Assembly (NCBI RefSeq): GCF_000328625.1
Contig: NC_019978.1
Coordinates: forward strand, 1,302,001 to 1,366,000
Reading direction: 5' to 3'
Length of the DNA: 64,000 bases
DNA from: Halobacteroides halobius DSM 5150
GTDB lineage: Bacteria; Bacillota; Halanaerobiia; Halobacteroidales; Halobacteroidaceae
The number at the start of each line of letters is the position of its first letter. Positions within the stretch are counted from its first letter, which is position 1. Under the pieces are notes generated by a model. It saw only the letters and a program-made list of their open reading frames with translations. It made no database searches and had not been told where the DNA came from. Shown piece after piece: positions 23,558 to 32,659 of the stretch. The translations under genes and the position numbers were made by a program.

Positions 23558-24847
23558 ATGACTGACACTAACCGCAAAGAAATAAAAGAAAAAATAGAAA
23601 AGAACTATAAATTTAATTCTAGAATGAGCATTTTAGACGGTGCTTTTTATACTCTAGGGATGGGATTTATTTCAACTGGTACTATACTACCTTTATTTGT
23701 TCGGCAACTGACAAAATCAAATTTTTTAATTAGTATGGTAACTGCTATCTTAATGTTCAGTACGACTGTCCCCCAACTTTTATCAGCTAAATGGACAGCT
23801 GATTTAGATAAAAAGAAAAAGAAAGTATTGTCTTTTGGGCTTTTTCAAAGACTACCATGGTTAGGGTTAGCTATTTTGACTTTTATATTAGGAGCCAAAT
23901 ATAAAAGCTGGTTATTAATAGGTTTTTTCTTACTGTGGACTATTCACAATTTATTTGGTGGATTAGTTGGCCCAGTTTGGTTTGATTTAGTTGCTAAAGT
24001 TATACCACAAGATAGAAGAGGTAAGTTTTTTGGCTATCGTACTTTTATAAGCAGTGTTTTAGAAGTTTTAGGAGCTTTAGGAGCAGGTTATATAATTAAT
24101 CAGTTTGATTTTAGAGTTAGTTTCACAATATTATTTTTCTTAACTTTTCTAGCTATGATGGGATCATATATATTTTTAGCTTTGACTAAAGAGCCTGCTT
24201 ATCCAGTAGATAGTAAAACAGATAACTTTAAAGATTATTTTACGCAACTTTTTTTGATATTAAAAGAAAAGATTAATTATAGAAACTTTTTAATTGGTGG
24301 CATTTTGATTCAATTTATTGGTATGGCTAACGGTCTATTTACAGTAGCTGGTATCGAAAGATTAGGATTAGAAATAGATAAAGCAGATAATATTGTCGGA
24401 GCATTTACAGTAATATTAATTGTAAGTAAAAGTTTAACCAATATCTTTTGGGGCTACTTTGGGGATAAATATGGACATAAATTAGTAATCTTAATTGCTA
24501 GTATTTTTAATGCAGTTGGTGTTTTAGTAGCTTTTTTCGCTCAAAAGTTAATCTTCTTTTATTTAGTATTTGTATTAACTGGAATAGCTTTAGGAGGTAC
24601 TAGTGTTTCTTTTATGACTATTATCGCAGATTTTGCTTCATCTCCCGAAGAAAGGACTATTTATGTTGGACTTACTAATGCAGTTGTTGGTATAGTGGTA
24701 ACTATTATCTCGCTTTTAGGAGGTTTTTTAGCTGATATACTAAATTATAAAGTAGTCTTTGGTATTTCATTTTTGATGATTAGTTTAGGAGTCATCTTTT
24801 TGTTTTTAAAGGTAAGTGACCCAAGAATTAGTAATGAAGGTAACTAA
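23558..24847 (+). CDS. Major facilitator superfamily transporter
   Basis: 429 residues with about 12 membrane segments. The start is the ATG at 23558, after AGAAGGAG; an in-frame GTG at 23501 has no SD. The loop motif WFDLVAKVIPQDRRGKFFGYR is typical of MFS proteins. I see no signature that gives the substrate. It lies between two sugar ABC operons, which suggests sugar or sugar-derivative transport, perhaps efflux, but this is only context. Confidence 0.8.
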   Translation: MTDTNRKEIKEKIEKNYKFNSRMSILDGAFYTLGMGFISTGTILPLFVRQLTKSNFLISMVTAILMFSTTVPQLLSAKWTADLDKKKKKVLSFGLFQRLPWLGLAILTFILGAKYKSWLLIGFFLLWTIHNLFGGLVGPVWFDLVAKVIPQDRRGKFFGYRTFISSVLEVLGALGAGYIINQFDFRVSFTILFFLTFLAMMGSYIFLALTKEPAYPVDSKTDNFKDYFTQLFLILKEKINYRNFLIGGILIQFIGMANGLFTVAGIERLGLEIDKADNIVGAFTVILIVSKSLTNIFWGYFGDKYGHKLVILIASIFNAVGVLVAFFAQKLIFFYLVFVLTGIALGGTSVSFMTIIADFASSPEERTIYVGLTNAVVGIVVTIISLLGGFLADILNYKVVFGISFLMISLGVIFLFLKVSDPRISNEGN

Positions 24848-24851
24848 TTTT

Positions 24852-24871
24852 AGATAGCGTAAGATAGCGTA
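24852..24871 (+). repeat. Tandem 10-bp direct repeat upstream of a promoter
   Basis: AGATAGCGTA occurs twice in direct succession, ending eight bases before the -35 box at 24880. A one-helical-turn repeat in this position could be an activator site. The GCG core is unusual in this AT-rich spacer. Confidence 0.55.
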
Positions 24872-24879
24872 AAAAAAGG

Positions 24880-24908
24880 TTGACAAATTCAATATCTCAG
24901 TTTATAAT
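24880..24908 (+). promoter_or_regulatory. Consensus sigma-A promoter of the GH42/galactose operon
   Basis: TTGACA (24880-24885) and TATAAT (24903-24908) match the consensus exactly, with 17-base spacing. Such a strong promoter probably needs control downstream; the attenuator-like leader follows. Confidence 0.9.
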
Positions 24909-24931
24909 ATAAATGTATTCAATTAAATATA

Positions 24932-25018
24932 AGTGGTTATAATCAATATAATCTTACAAGAATCCACTGTGCTAAGGGAGAATAACTGCACCCAAAGTAC
25001 GAGTGGAGTTTATTTTTT
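24932..25018 (+). promoter_or_regulatory. Structured leader B with attenuator-like hairpin
   Basis: AAGTGGTTATAA is followed by TCCACT (24963-24968) pairing with AGTGGA (25002-25007). The stem can extend through GTGC/GTAC with one bulged base and runs into GTTTATTTTTT. The loop holds CTAAGGGAG and CCCAAAGT. The early AGTGG (24932-24936) could instead pair with CCACT (24964-24968). Leader A shares AAGTGRTTATAA, CACTGTKCTA, GGGA and CAAAGT, and where A has AGTGA/TCACT/GTGA, B has AGTGG/CCACT/GTGG, so pairing is kept in both alternative helices. Confidence 0.5.
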
Positions 25019-25081
25019 GACACTTTATTTTTTAAATTAATTAAGTTCAGATGCTAACACACTATCAAAGGGGGAGATTAA

Positions 25082-26401
25082 ATGTCTAAAAAACTTATGT
25101 CTGTATCATTAGTATTGATTTTATTAGTTGGGACTTTATTTTTGGCTACCAATACAAGTAATGCATGGTGGATTTTTGGGGATAACGAAAAAAAACCAGA
25201 ACAACAAGAAGTTACAATTTGGGCCTGGAATGTAGCAGCTAAAGGTTTAGAAGCAACTATAGATGATTTCCATAAAGATTATCCAAATGTCAAAGTCAAT
25301 GTTGTTAATGTAGGTCGCAAAGATGCTTACGATAAATTAACAGTTGGCTTAGCATCTGGTGCAGGATTACCTGATATTGTTCAAATTGAAAGTCAACGAT
25401 TACCTACTTATACTTATAAGTTCCCTAATGGTTTTGTAGATTTAACAAAGTTTGGTGCGGATAAATACATTGATAAGTTTGATTCAAGTAAATGGGCACA
25501 ATGTAAAACAAATGGTAAAATAATGGCTTTACCTTGGGATTCCGCTCCGGCTGGTGTTTTTTATCGAACTGATTTATTTAAAAAAGCTGATGTAAATCCC
25601 AAAAAAATTGATACTTGGAATGAATTCATTGCAGCAGGTGTTAAAATCAAACAATCTACTGGAGTGAAAATGGCTCCCTATGATTTTTATGATGATGGAT
25701 TTTTCCGAATGTTAATGAATCAACTTGGAACTTTTTATTTTAATCAAGCAGGTAAAATAACTATTAATTCTGATAAAGCTGTTAAAGCAATGAAAGTATT
25801 AGAAAAAATGGTTGATAAAAATATAGCACTTAAAGTTAACGGTTGGAATGGTTATATAACTGCAACTAAGAATAAACGGGTAGCTACAATTCCATTTGGA
25901 GTTTGGTATGCTGGAACAATTAAAGACCAAGTGCCAAAATCAAAAGGAAAATGGGGAGTAATGAAGCTTCCAGCTTTTGAAAAAGGAGGTAATAGAGCAG
26001 CTCAACTTGGTGGTTCTAATTTAGCTATTACATCTCAAAGTGAGAATAAAAAAATGGCCTGGGCCTTTATCAAAAATGCTTTAGCAGAAACTAAAAATCA
26101 AATTACTATGTATAAAAAATATGGTTTATTCCCATCTTATCTTCCAGCATATAATCATCCATACTTTGATCAAAAGAGTGAATTCTTCAATAACCAAAAT
26201 ATTTCTAAGTTGTTTGCTTCAACAGTTCCAAATATTAAAAAAGCCTACTTTACAAGTGGTTTCTCTGAGGCATTACAATTTGTAGTTAATGCTCAAGCTG
26301 CAGTTGTAACTGGAGAGAAAACATCTAGAGAAGCTTTAAATGATGCAGCTAAGAGAATATCTAATGCTTTAGGAAGAGAAATAAAAGAAATAAAAGAATA
26401 A
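25082..26401 (+). CDS. Sugar ABC transporter substrate-binding protein (galactoside operon)
   Basis: A 439-residue family 1 binding protein. A signal peptide (about 1-28, ending SNA) is followed by WWIFGDNEKK, nearly the same as in the protein at 20270. The mature domain shows VTIWAWNVAAKGLEATIDDF and LPWDSAPAGVFYRTDLF. There is no lipobox. It follows GGGGGAG and leads an operon with two permeases, a GH42 beta-galactosidase, a ROK regulator and galE, so its ligand is probably a galactoside. Confidence 0.9.
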   Translation: MSKKLMSVSLVLILLVGTLFLATNTSNAWWIFGDNEKKPEQQEVTIWAWNVAAKGLEATIDDFHKDYPNVKVNVVNVGRKDAYDKLTVGLASGAGLPDIVQIESQRLPTYTYKFPNGFVDLTKFGADKYIDKFDSSKWAQCKTNGKIMALPWDSAPAGVFYRTDLFKKADVNPKKIDTWNEFIAAGVKIKQSTGVKMAPYDFYDDGFFRMLMNQLGTFYFNQAGKITINSDKAVKAMKVLEKMVDKNIALKVNGWNGYITATKNKRVATIPFGVWYAGTIKDQVPKSKGKWGVMKLPAFEKGGNRAAQLGGSNLAITSQSENKKMAWAFIKNALAETKNQITMYKKYGLFPSYLPAYNHPYFDQKSEFFNNQNISKLFASTVPNIKKAYFTSGFSEALQFVVNAQAAVVTGEKTSREALNDAAKRISNALGREIKEIKE

Positions 26402-26404
26402 TAA

Positions 26405-26438
26405 TTATAAAGGGGTCAGGTACCTGACCCCTTTATAA
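26405..26438 (+). terminator. Perfect 34-bp palindrome between binding-protein and permease genes
   Basis: TTATAAAGGGGTCAGGT is followed by its exact reverse complement. A strong hairpin without a T-run, four bases after the stop codon. Like the hairpins at 13239 and 21573 it probably limits or shields, rather than fully ends, transcription into the permease genes. Confidence 0.75.
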
Positions 26439-26491
26439 GAAAATATTTTTTATTCACTAAATTAATTAAGTATAAAAAGGGGTGAGTAAGA

Positions 26492-27388
26492 ATGACTATA
26501 CAGAAATTAAAAGATCGATTTAAAATAAATAAAAACACAGTACCATATTATTTTTTGGCTCCAGCGATAATATTATTTACTATTTTTACTATCTATCCAT
26601 TTATCAAAACTCTATTACTAAGCTTTCAAATTAGAGAAGGGGGACATTACGTCTGGGCTGGTTTAGCTAATTATAAGCATTTGTTCTCTGATCAAATATT
26701 CTTAAAAGCATTAAAAAACACACTAATTATTTTAATTTGTCAAGTTCCAATTATGACTGCTCTAGCTTTATTAATTGCCATTGGATTAAATTCTACTTTA
26801 ATCAAATTAAAATCAATTTTTAGAATTTCTTATTTTACACCTTCAGTTACTGGTTTGGTTGCTTATTCAATTGTATTTTCCATTTTACTTAATGATGACT
26901 TTGGATTTATAAATTATGTTTTATCCAATTTAGGTTTTAGTAAAATACCTTGGTTAAGTAGTCCTCTATGGGCCAAAATAGCAATGATGGTTGCAATAAC
27001 TTGGCGTTGGACTGGATACAATATGGTAATTATGTTATCTGGATTACAAAGTATTCCCGAAACTTTATATGAAGCTGCTGAAATAGATGGAGCAGGTAAA
27101 ATCCAAAAATTATTTTATATAACACTACCACAAATGAGACCAATTATTTTATTTAGTTTTGTACTATCAACTATTGGAACTTTAAAGTTATTTAGCGAAC
27201 CTTATATCTTAACTCATGGAGGGCCTAATAATGCTACTTTAACTATTGCCTTATATTTATATAGAACTGGATTTAGATACTTTGAATTTGGTTATGCATC
27301 AGCAATCAGCTATGTATTAATTATTTTAACAGCAATCTTTTCTTATTTTCAATTAAAAATCGGAGGTGAAGAAGGTGGAGGAATCTAA
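26492..27388 (+). CDS. Sugar ABC transporter permease (MalF-type)
   Basis: A 298-residue membrane protein with six segments and the EAA loop EAAEIDGAGKIQKLFYITLP. It follows AAAAGGGGTGAG. Its 3' end overlaps the start of the next permease by 14 bases and contains that gene's SD (GGAGGTGA), so the two are translationally coupled. Confidence 0.93.
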   Translation: MTIQKLKDRFKINKNTVPYYFLAPAIILFTIFTIYPFIKTLLLSFQIREGGHYVWAGLANYKHLFSDQIFLKALKNTLIILICQVPIMTALALLIAIGLNSTLIKLKSIFRISYFTPSVTGLVAYSIVFSILLNDDFGFINYVLSNLGFSKIPWLSSPLWAKIAMMVAITWRWTGYNMVIMLSGLQSIPETLYEAAEIDGAGKIQKLFYITLPQMRPIILFSFVLSTIGTLKLFSEPYILTHGGPNNATLTIALYLYRTGFRYFEFGYASAISYVLIILTAIFSYFQLKIGGEEGGGI

Positions 27389-28250
27389 ATTTGAAGTAAA
27401 TCAAACTCAAATTAGCAAAAAGACTACTAATACAGTACAATTAGAAAAAATAATTCTTTATGTAGCATTAGGAATTGGAGCAATAGCTTCACTATTTCCA
27501 TTTTATTGGATGTTTATTTCAGCAACTCATTCTTCTGGAGAAATTTTTAGCTTTCCACCTAAGTTATTACCAGGAGATAATTTAATTACAAATATAGTTA
27601 ACCTGAATCAACAAATTGGTTTAGGGAGGGTGATTTTTAATTCATTATTTGTAACAATTACTTTTACAATTGGTAATATTATTATTAGTTCAATGGCTGG
27701 ATATGCATTTGCAAAATTTAAATTTAAAGGACGAGATATTTTGTTTTTTATAGTATTAATTACTTTAATGTTACCTCCTCAAGCAAAATTAATTCCTTTA
27801 TTTGATATGATGGCCAAGTTAGATTGGGTCAATAGCTACAAAGCTGTTATTCTACCTAATTTAGCTTATGCTTTTGGTATATTTTTAATGAGACAAAATA
27901 TGTTAAAAGTACCAACAGATTTGATTGATGCGGCTAGAATAGATGGTTGTGGGGAGTTTAAAATCTTTTGGAAAGTAGTGCTACCTACAATGAGACCTGC
28001 TCTAGCAGCTTTAGGGATTTATATGTTTATGTTTCAGTGGTCTAGATTCATGTGGCCATTAGTTGTTTTAAGTTCTGCAAAAATGAAAACAATACCTGTT
28101 GCTTTATCAGGTTTAATGGGGCTTTCTAGAATTGATTATGGACAAATATTAGTAGGTGCTTCAATCTCTACTTTACCTATTTTGATTACATTTTTGCTAT
28201 TACAAAAACAGTTCATTTCCGGTATTCTAAGTGGCTCAGTTAAAGGATAA
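27375..28250 (+). CDS. Sugar ABC transporter permease (MalG-type)
   Basis: About 291 residues with six membrane segments and the EAA loop DAARIDGCGEFKIFWKVVLP. GTG at 27375 is chosen because GGAGGTGA at 27362-27369 is well spaced; the GTG at 27366 lies within that SD. It ends in FISGILSGSVKG. It completes the galactoside importer; the ATPase is not encoded nearby. Confidence 0.92.
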   Translation: MEESKFEVNQTQISKKTTNTVQLEKIILYVALGIGAIASLFPFYWMFISATHSSGEIFSFPPKLLPGDNLITNIVNLNQQIGLGRVIFNSLFVTITFTIGNIIISSMAGYAFAKFKFKGRDILFFIVLITLMLPPQAKLIPLFDMMAKLDWVNSYKAVILPNLAYAFGIFLMRQNMLKVPTDLIDAARIDGCGEFKIFWKVVLPTMRPALAALGIYMFMFQWSRFMWPLVVLSSAKMKTIPVALSGLMGLSRIDYGQILVGASISTLPILITFLLLQKQFISGILSGSVKG

Positions 28251-28263
28251 GGAGGAATTTAAT

Positions 28264-30243
28264 ATGTATTTTGGAGTAGATTATTACCCAGAACATTGGC
28301 CTGAAGAAAGATGGGAAACGGATATAAAAATGATGAAAGAATTAGGAATTAATGTAGTAAGAATAGCTGAATTTGGTTGGAGTGTAATTGAACCAAAAGA
28401 AGGACAATATAACTTCTCTTTATATGATAAAGTAATAGATTTATTGCATCAATATGATATTGATGTAATACTAGGTACTCCAACAGCTACACCGCCAGCT
28501 TGGTTAATTGAAAAACACCCTAACATTTTACAGATCAATAAACAGGGCCAACGTAATAACTTCGGAGGTCGGCGCCATTACTGTTTTAATAATTTAAATT
28601 ATCAAAGATATACACATAAAATTGTTACCCAAATGGTAGAACATTATAATGACAATGAAGCTGTGATTGGTTGGCAAATAGATAATGAATTTGGCCATGA
28701 AGCTTCAGATAAATGTTATTGTGATGACTGTCAAAAGGAATTTCAGAATTGGCTTAAGGAAAAATATAGTACTTTAGAGAATCTAAATCAAACTTGGGGT
28801 ACAGTCTTTTGGAGCCAAAGCTATAATAGTTGGGATCAAATTCCAACCCCTAAAGAAACTTGGACAGCTCATAATCCTAGTCTATTATTGGATTTTTATC
28901 GGTTTAGTTCAGATTCTATAGTAGATTATCAGAAAATGCAAGTAGATATTATTAGAGAAAAAGTTGCAGAACAATGGATAACTCATAATTTAATCTTTAC
29001 TGGACATACCCTTAATTTAGATAATTTAGCTAGAGATTTAGATTTTGTTTCCTTTGATAATTATCCAGTTTGGGGAGGGTTAGCTAAACCTGTTAATCCT
29101 GAGACTACAGCATTTAATCATGATTTAATGTATGGCTTAAAAAATCAGCCGTTTTGGATAATGGAAGAGTTAATTGGTGCACAAGGTTGGGATCAAATTG
29201 GTTACTTACCACGTCCTAATCAGGCTAAAATGTGGACTTATCAAGCTCTAGGTCATGGAGCAGAAGCTATTATTTTCTTTAGATGGCGTGCTTGTCGCTT
29301 TGGAACAGAGCAATTTTGCCATGGTATTTTAGATCATGATGGTAAACCTAAACGGAAATACAAAGAAATCAAAGAAATCAAAGAAGAATTAGACTTAGCT
29401 GGAGATGATTTTACTAATAGTACAAGGAAAGCTAAAGTAGCCTTGTATCATTCCTATGATAATATGTGGGCTTGGCAGATTCAACCTCAAAGTTCAGCTT
29501 TTGATTATAGAGAAGAAGTAGAAAAAATTTATCGACCTTTCTTTAATAAAAATATTAATGTTAATGTGATTAGTCAACTCAGTAATTTAGAGCAATATGA
29601 AATCTTAGTGTTACCAATTTTATTTTTAGTTAATAGCGACTGGATTAAAGAAATTGAATCTTTTGTTACTAATGGTGGTAAATTAGTTCTCACTTATCGT
29701 AACGGAGTTAAAGATGAAAATAATATAGTCACCGATAAAACTTTACCAGGATTCTTTTCTGAATTAGCTGGAATAGAAATAAATGAATATGAATCTTTGC
29801 AAGTGAATCAGCAAAACTCAGTCGTTTTTGAGAACAAAGAATATGATACAAGAGTCTGGTCAGATTTAATTACTCTTACTGGAGCTAAAAGTTTAGCAGA
29901 ATATAATCAGAACTTTTATGCCGGAACACCTGCTATTACGGAAAATAAATATGGTCAAGGAGAAGTTTATTATATTGGGTGTTCACCAGATGATAAGTTA
30001 TTAAGTTACTTATATGAACGAATTCTAATAAAAACAAGTCTTAATGCAATTGAAACTGAAAAAGGAGTAGAAATAATTAAAAAAACAGGAGAGAAAAACA
30101 ATTATTTAATTGCTTTAAATCATAACTCGCAATCATATAAAATTAACTTATCTAAAACGTATAAAACAATTGATGGTAAACAAGCAAAAACAGAATTGCA
30201 GTTACAACCATTTGATGGAATAATTTTAAAGCAGGATATTTGA
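28264..30243 (+). CDS. Beta-galactosidase, glycoside hydrolase family 42
   Basis: 659 residues from the ATG after AAGGAGGA. The GH42 layout is clear: a TIM barrel (about 1-390), a trimerisation domain (about 395-600) and a small C-terminal beta domain. The proton donor is E142 in GWQIDNEFGH and the nucleophile E301 in FWIMEEL. Four cysteines (C107, C151, C153, C156) form the zinc cluster seen in many GH42 enzymes. There is no signal peptide, so it is cytosolic and cleaves imported beta-galactosides to galactose, which feeds the Leloir genes downstream. Confidence 0.94.
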   Translation: MYFGVDYYPEHWPEERWETDIKMMKELGINVVRIAEFGWSVIEPKEGQYNFSLYDKVIDLLHQYDIDVILGTPTATPPAWLIEKHPNILQINKQGQRNNFGGRRHYCFNNLNYQRYTHKIVTQMVEHYNDNEAVIGWQIDNEFGHEASDKCYCDDCQKEFQNWLKEKYSTLENLNQTWGTVFWSQSYNSWDQIPTPKETWTAHNPSLLLDFYRFSSDSIVDYQKMQVDIIREKVAEQWITHNLIFTGHTLNLDNLARDLDFVSFDNYPVWGGLAKPVNPETTAFNHDLMYGLKNQPFWIMEELIGAQGWDQIGYLPRPNQAKMWTYQALGHGAEAIIFFRWRACRFGTEQFCHGILDHDGKPKRKYKEIKEIKEELDLAGDDFTNSTRKAKVALYHSYDNMWAWQIQPQSSAFDYREEVEKIYRPFFNKNINVNVISQLSNLEQYEILVLPILFLVNSDWIKEIESFVTNGGKLVLTYRNGVKDENNIVTDKTLPGFFSELAGIEINEYESLQVNQQNSVVFENKEYDTRVWSDLITLTGAKSLAEYNQNFYAGTPAITENKYGQGEVYYIGCSPDDKLLSYLYERILIKTSLNAIETEKGVEIIKKTGEKNNYLIALNHNSQSYKINLSKTYKTIDGKQAKTELQLQPFDGIILKQDI

Positions 30244-30273
30244 TCAATGGAGCACATTAGGAGGATTTAAAAT

Positions 30274-31488
30274 ATGAATCAAAAGATTAACTTTGATGTA
30301 ATGAAGCAACTAAATGTTTCTTTAATTATGGAATGTATTAGAGAAAAAGGGCCAATCTCTAGAGCAGATATAGCAGAATTAACTGGTCTAACGCCTGCTA
30401 GCATTTCTAAAATTACTAGAGAATTAATAAAAAAGAACTTTATTAGAGAGAATGGATTAGGAAAATCTAGTGGAGGTCGCCCCCCTGTGTTATTAGAATT
30501 AAATCCTAAAGCAGGCTATATTATTGGGGTTAACCTTGGCCCTGAAATTCTTGAAGTAATAATTACTAATTTAGAAGCAGATATTTTAGTTAATAATAGC
30601 AAAACATTAGAAAATTTAGAACAAAATTATGTACTAGATGAATTATTTAATTTGATTTATCAAACAATCGCAGAAAGTAAAGTTGATAAAGAAGAAATTA
30701 TAGGAATTGGAATGGCAGTTCACGGTTTAATTAATAGTGAAACAGGAATTTCAATATTTGCTCCACATTATAATTGGAAAAATGTAGCTATTAAAAAACT
30801 AATTGAAGAAGAATTTCAGATTCCTACTTTTATTGATAATGATGCTCGAGCTATGGCTCTAGGGGAACAATGGTTTGGGATTGCTCGTAATTCAGATGAT
30901 TTTATTACTATTAATATTGGGAATGGGATTGGTTCTGGAATTGTGATTAATGGAGAATTGTATCAAGGGGTTAATTATAGTGCAGGAGAGATAGGTCATA
31001 TAGTAGTTGATAATGATGGTCCTAAGTGTAGTTGTGGTAATTATGGTTGCCTAGAAAGTTTAGCTTCTAATCCTAGAATCACAGAACGAGCTAGAAAGTT
31101 AATTAAACAAGGGGCCAAAAGTAAAATTACTAATTTGGTTAATGACAACTTAGATGCTATTAATATCCAACATGTTTGTTTAGCAGCAAAGCAGAGAGAT
31201 GAAGTAGCTCAACAAGTACTAAAAGAAGTTGGTCGCTATTTAGGGATAGGAATTGCTTATCTACTAAATATATTAAATCCTGAACTGATAGTTATTGTAG
31301 GAGATATAAATGAAGCTAAAGGATATATATTTAAATATATTAAAGAGGTTATTGAAGTTAAGGCTTTAGAAGTTCCAGCTGAAAATATTAAAATTTTAGC
31401 AACTAAGTTAAAAGGGCAAGCAGCTACTATAGGAGGAGTAACATTAGTATTAAAAGAGTTATTTGCTGGGCCTGAGTTATTAGAATAA
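30274..31488 (+). CDS. ROK-family transcriptional regulator (NagC/XylR type)
   Basis: 404 residues. An N-terminal helix-turn-helix (about 27-60, ISRADIAELTGLTPASISKI) is joined to a ROK sugar-kinase-like domain. The ROK zinc motif CSCGNYGCLES and the DNDARAMALGE segment are present. Such proteins are sugar-responsive repressors; here it sits inside the galactoside operon between the GH42 gene and galE, and may autoregulate it. It could retain kinase activity, but the HTH makes a regulator far more likely. Confidence 0.9.
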   Translation: MNQKINFDVMKQLNVSLIMECIREKGPISRADIAELTGLTPASISKITRELIKKNFIRENGLGKSSGGRPPVLLELNPKAGYIIGVNLGPEILEVIITNLEADILVNNSKTLENLEQNYVLDELFNLIYQTIAESKVDKEEIIGIGMAVHGLINSETGISIFAPHYNWKNVAIKKLIEEEFQIPTFIDNDARAMALGEQWFGIARNSDDFITINIGNGIGSGIVINGELYQGVNYSAGEIGHIVVDNDGPKCSCGNYGCLESLASNPRITERARKLIKQGAKSKITNLVNDNLDAINIQHVCLAAKQRDEVAQQVLKEVGRYLGIGIAYLLNILNPELIVIVGDINEAKGYIFKYIKEVIEVKALEVPAENIKILATKLKGQAATIGGVTLVLKELFAGPELLE

Positions 31489-31508
31489 TTATAATAAGGA
31501 GGGGTTAG

Positions 31509-32489
31509 ATGAATATTTTAGTCACAGGTGGCGCTGGATATATTGGCAGTCATGTAGTTAAAGAATTACTAGACACTAAACATCAAGTTATTACTTATGA
31601 TAATTTACAGAAGGGACATAAAGAAGCAGTTTTGGGTGGAAAATTTGTAGAAGGTGATTTAGCTGATAAGGAATTATTAACTACAACTTTTAAAGATTAT
31701 AATATTGATGCTGTAATTCACTTAGCAGCAGATAGTTTAGTAGGAGAATCAATGGAAGAACCGGCTAAATATTATCAAAATAATATGGTAAATGGATTAA
31801 ATTTATTGGATGTAATGGTTGAAAATAATGTAAAAAATATCGTCTTTTCTTCTACTGCAGCCACTTATGGAGATGTAGATCATATACCAATTACAGAAGA
31901 TTTGCCTAAAGAGCCAACTAGTGTTTATGGTAGGTCAAAGTTATTTTTTGAACAGATAATGCAAGATTATGATCAAGCTTATAATTTAAAATATATCTCT
32001 CTAAGATACTTTAATGCTAGTGGCGCAGATGAATCAGGTCAGATTGGAGAAGACCATAATCCAGAAACTCATTTGATTCCAATTGTTTTACAAAAAGCTT
32101 TAGGTCAACGGGATAAGCTAGCTATCTTTGGCACAGATTATCCAACTCGTGATGGAACTTGTGTTAGAGATTATATTCATGTCACAGACTTGGCCCAAGC
32201 TCATATTTTAGGTATTGAGGCTTTAGCAGATGGTAAAGAAAGTTCAATCTATAATTTAGGTAATGGAGATGGTTATTCAGTTAAAGAAGTGATTGAGACT
32301 GCTAGTGAAGTAGTTGGCAAAGAAATAGAAGCAATTGCAGGAGAGAGGAGAGCTGGAGATCCTGCTACTTTAATTGCTAGTTCAGAAAAAATCAAAAAAG
32401 AACTTGGCTGGAAACCACAGTATGGAGATTTAAAAACAATTATTGCAACTGCTTGGCAGTGGCATAAAAATCATCCACAAGGCTTTTAA
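31509..32489 (+). CDS. galE: UDP-glucose 4-epimerase
   Basis: A 326-residue short-chain dehydrogenase-fold enzyme interconverting UDP-galactose and UDP-glucose in the Leloir pathway. The NAD-binding GGAGYIGSH is at residues 7-15, the catalytic Y-x3-K is in SVYGRSK, and RYFNASGAD is present. The start follows AAGGAGGGG. It lies in order after the ROK regulator; galK follows after a repeat-bearing spacer. Confidence 0.95.
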   Translation: MNILVTGGAGYIGSHVVKELLDTKHQVITYDNLQKGHKEAVLGGKFVEGDLADKELLTTTFKDYNIDAVIHLAADSLVGESMEEPAKYYQNNMVNGLNLLDVMVENNVKNIVFSSTAATYGDVDHIPITEDLPKEPTSVYGRSKLFFEQIMQDYDQAYNLKYISLRYFNASGADESGQIGEDHNPETHLIPIVLQKALGQRDKLAIFGTDYPTRDGTCVRDYIHVTDLAQAHILGIEALADGKESSIYNLGNGDGYSVKEVIETASEVVGKEIEAIAGERRAGDPATLIASSEKIKKELGWKPQYGDLKTIIATAWQWHKNHPQGF

Positions 32490-32492
32490 ATC

Positions 32493-32645
32493 AATTTACA
32501 ATTAACAATTGACAGTGAACAATTAAGTTCAAAATCGAAAAGCAGTTCTTCTAAAAGAGTATGATTTTTCCTAAAAGAAATTATAACAGAATTATTATTT
32601 GATTTTAACTGTAAATTGGACATTGTCCATTGTCAATTAAATAAA
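32493..32645. repeat. Dispersed AATTGACAATG-type repeat block
   Basis: The galE-galK spacer starts with AATTTACAATTAACAATTG and ends with AATTGGACATTGTCCATTG, an imperfect inverted pair built from words like AATTGACAATGTACAATT. The same words recur at 37119-37150 and 57045-57295. It looks like a degenerate dispersed intergenic repeat, not a coding element. Confidence 0.55.
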
Positions 32646-32659
32646 GGGGAGGGAAATCA

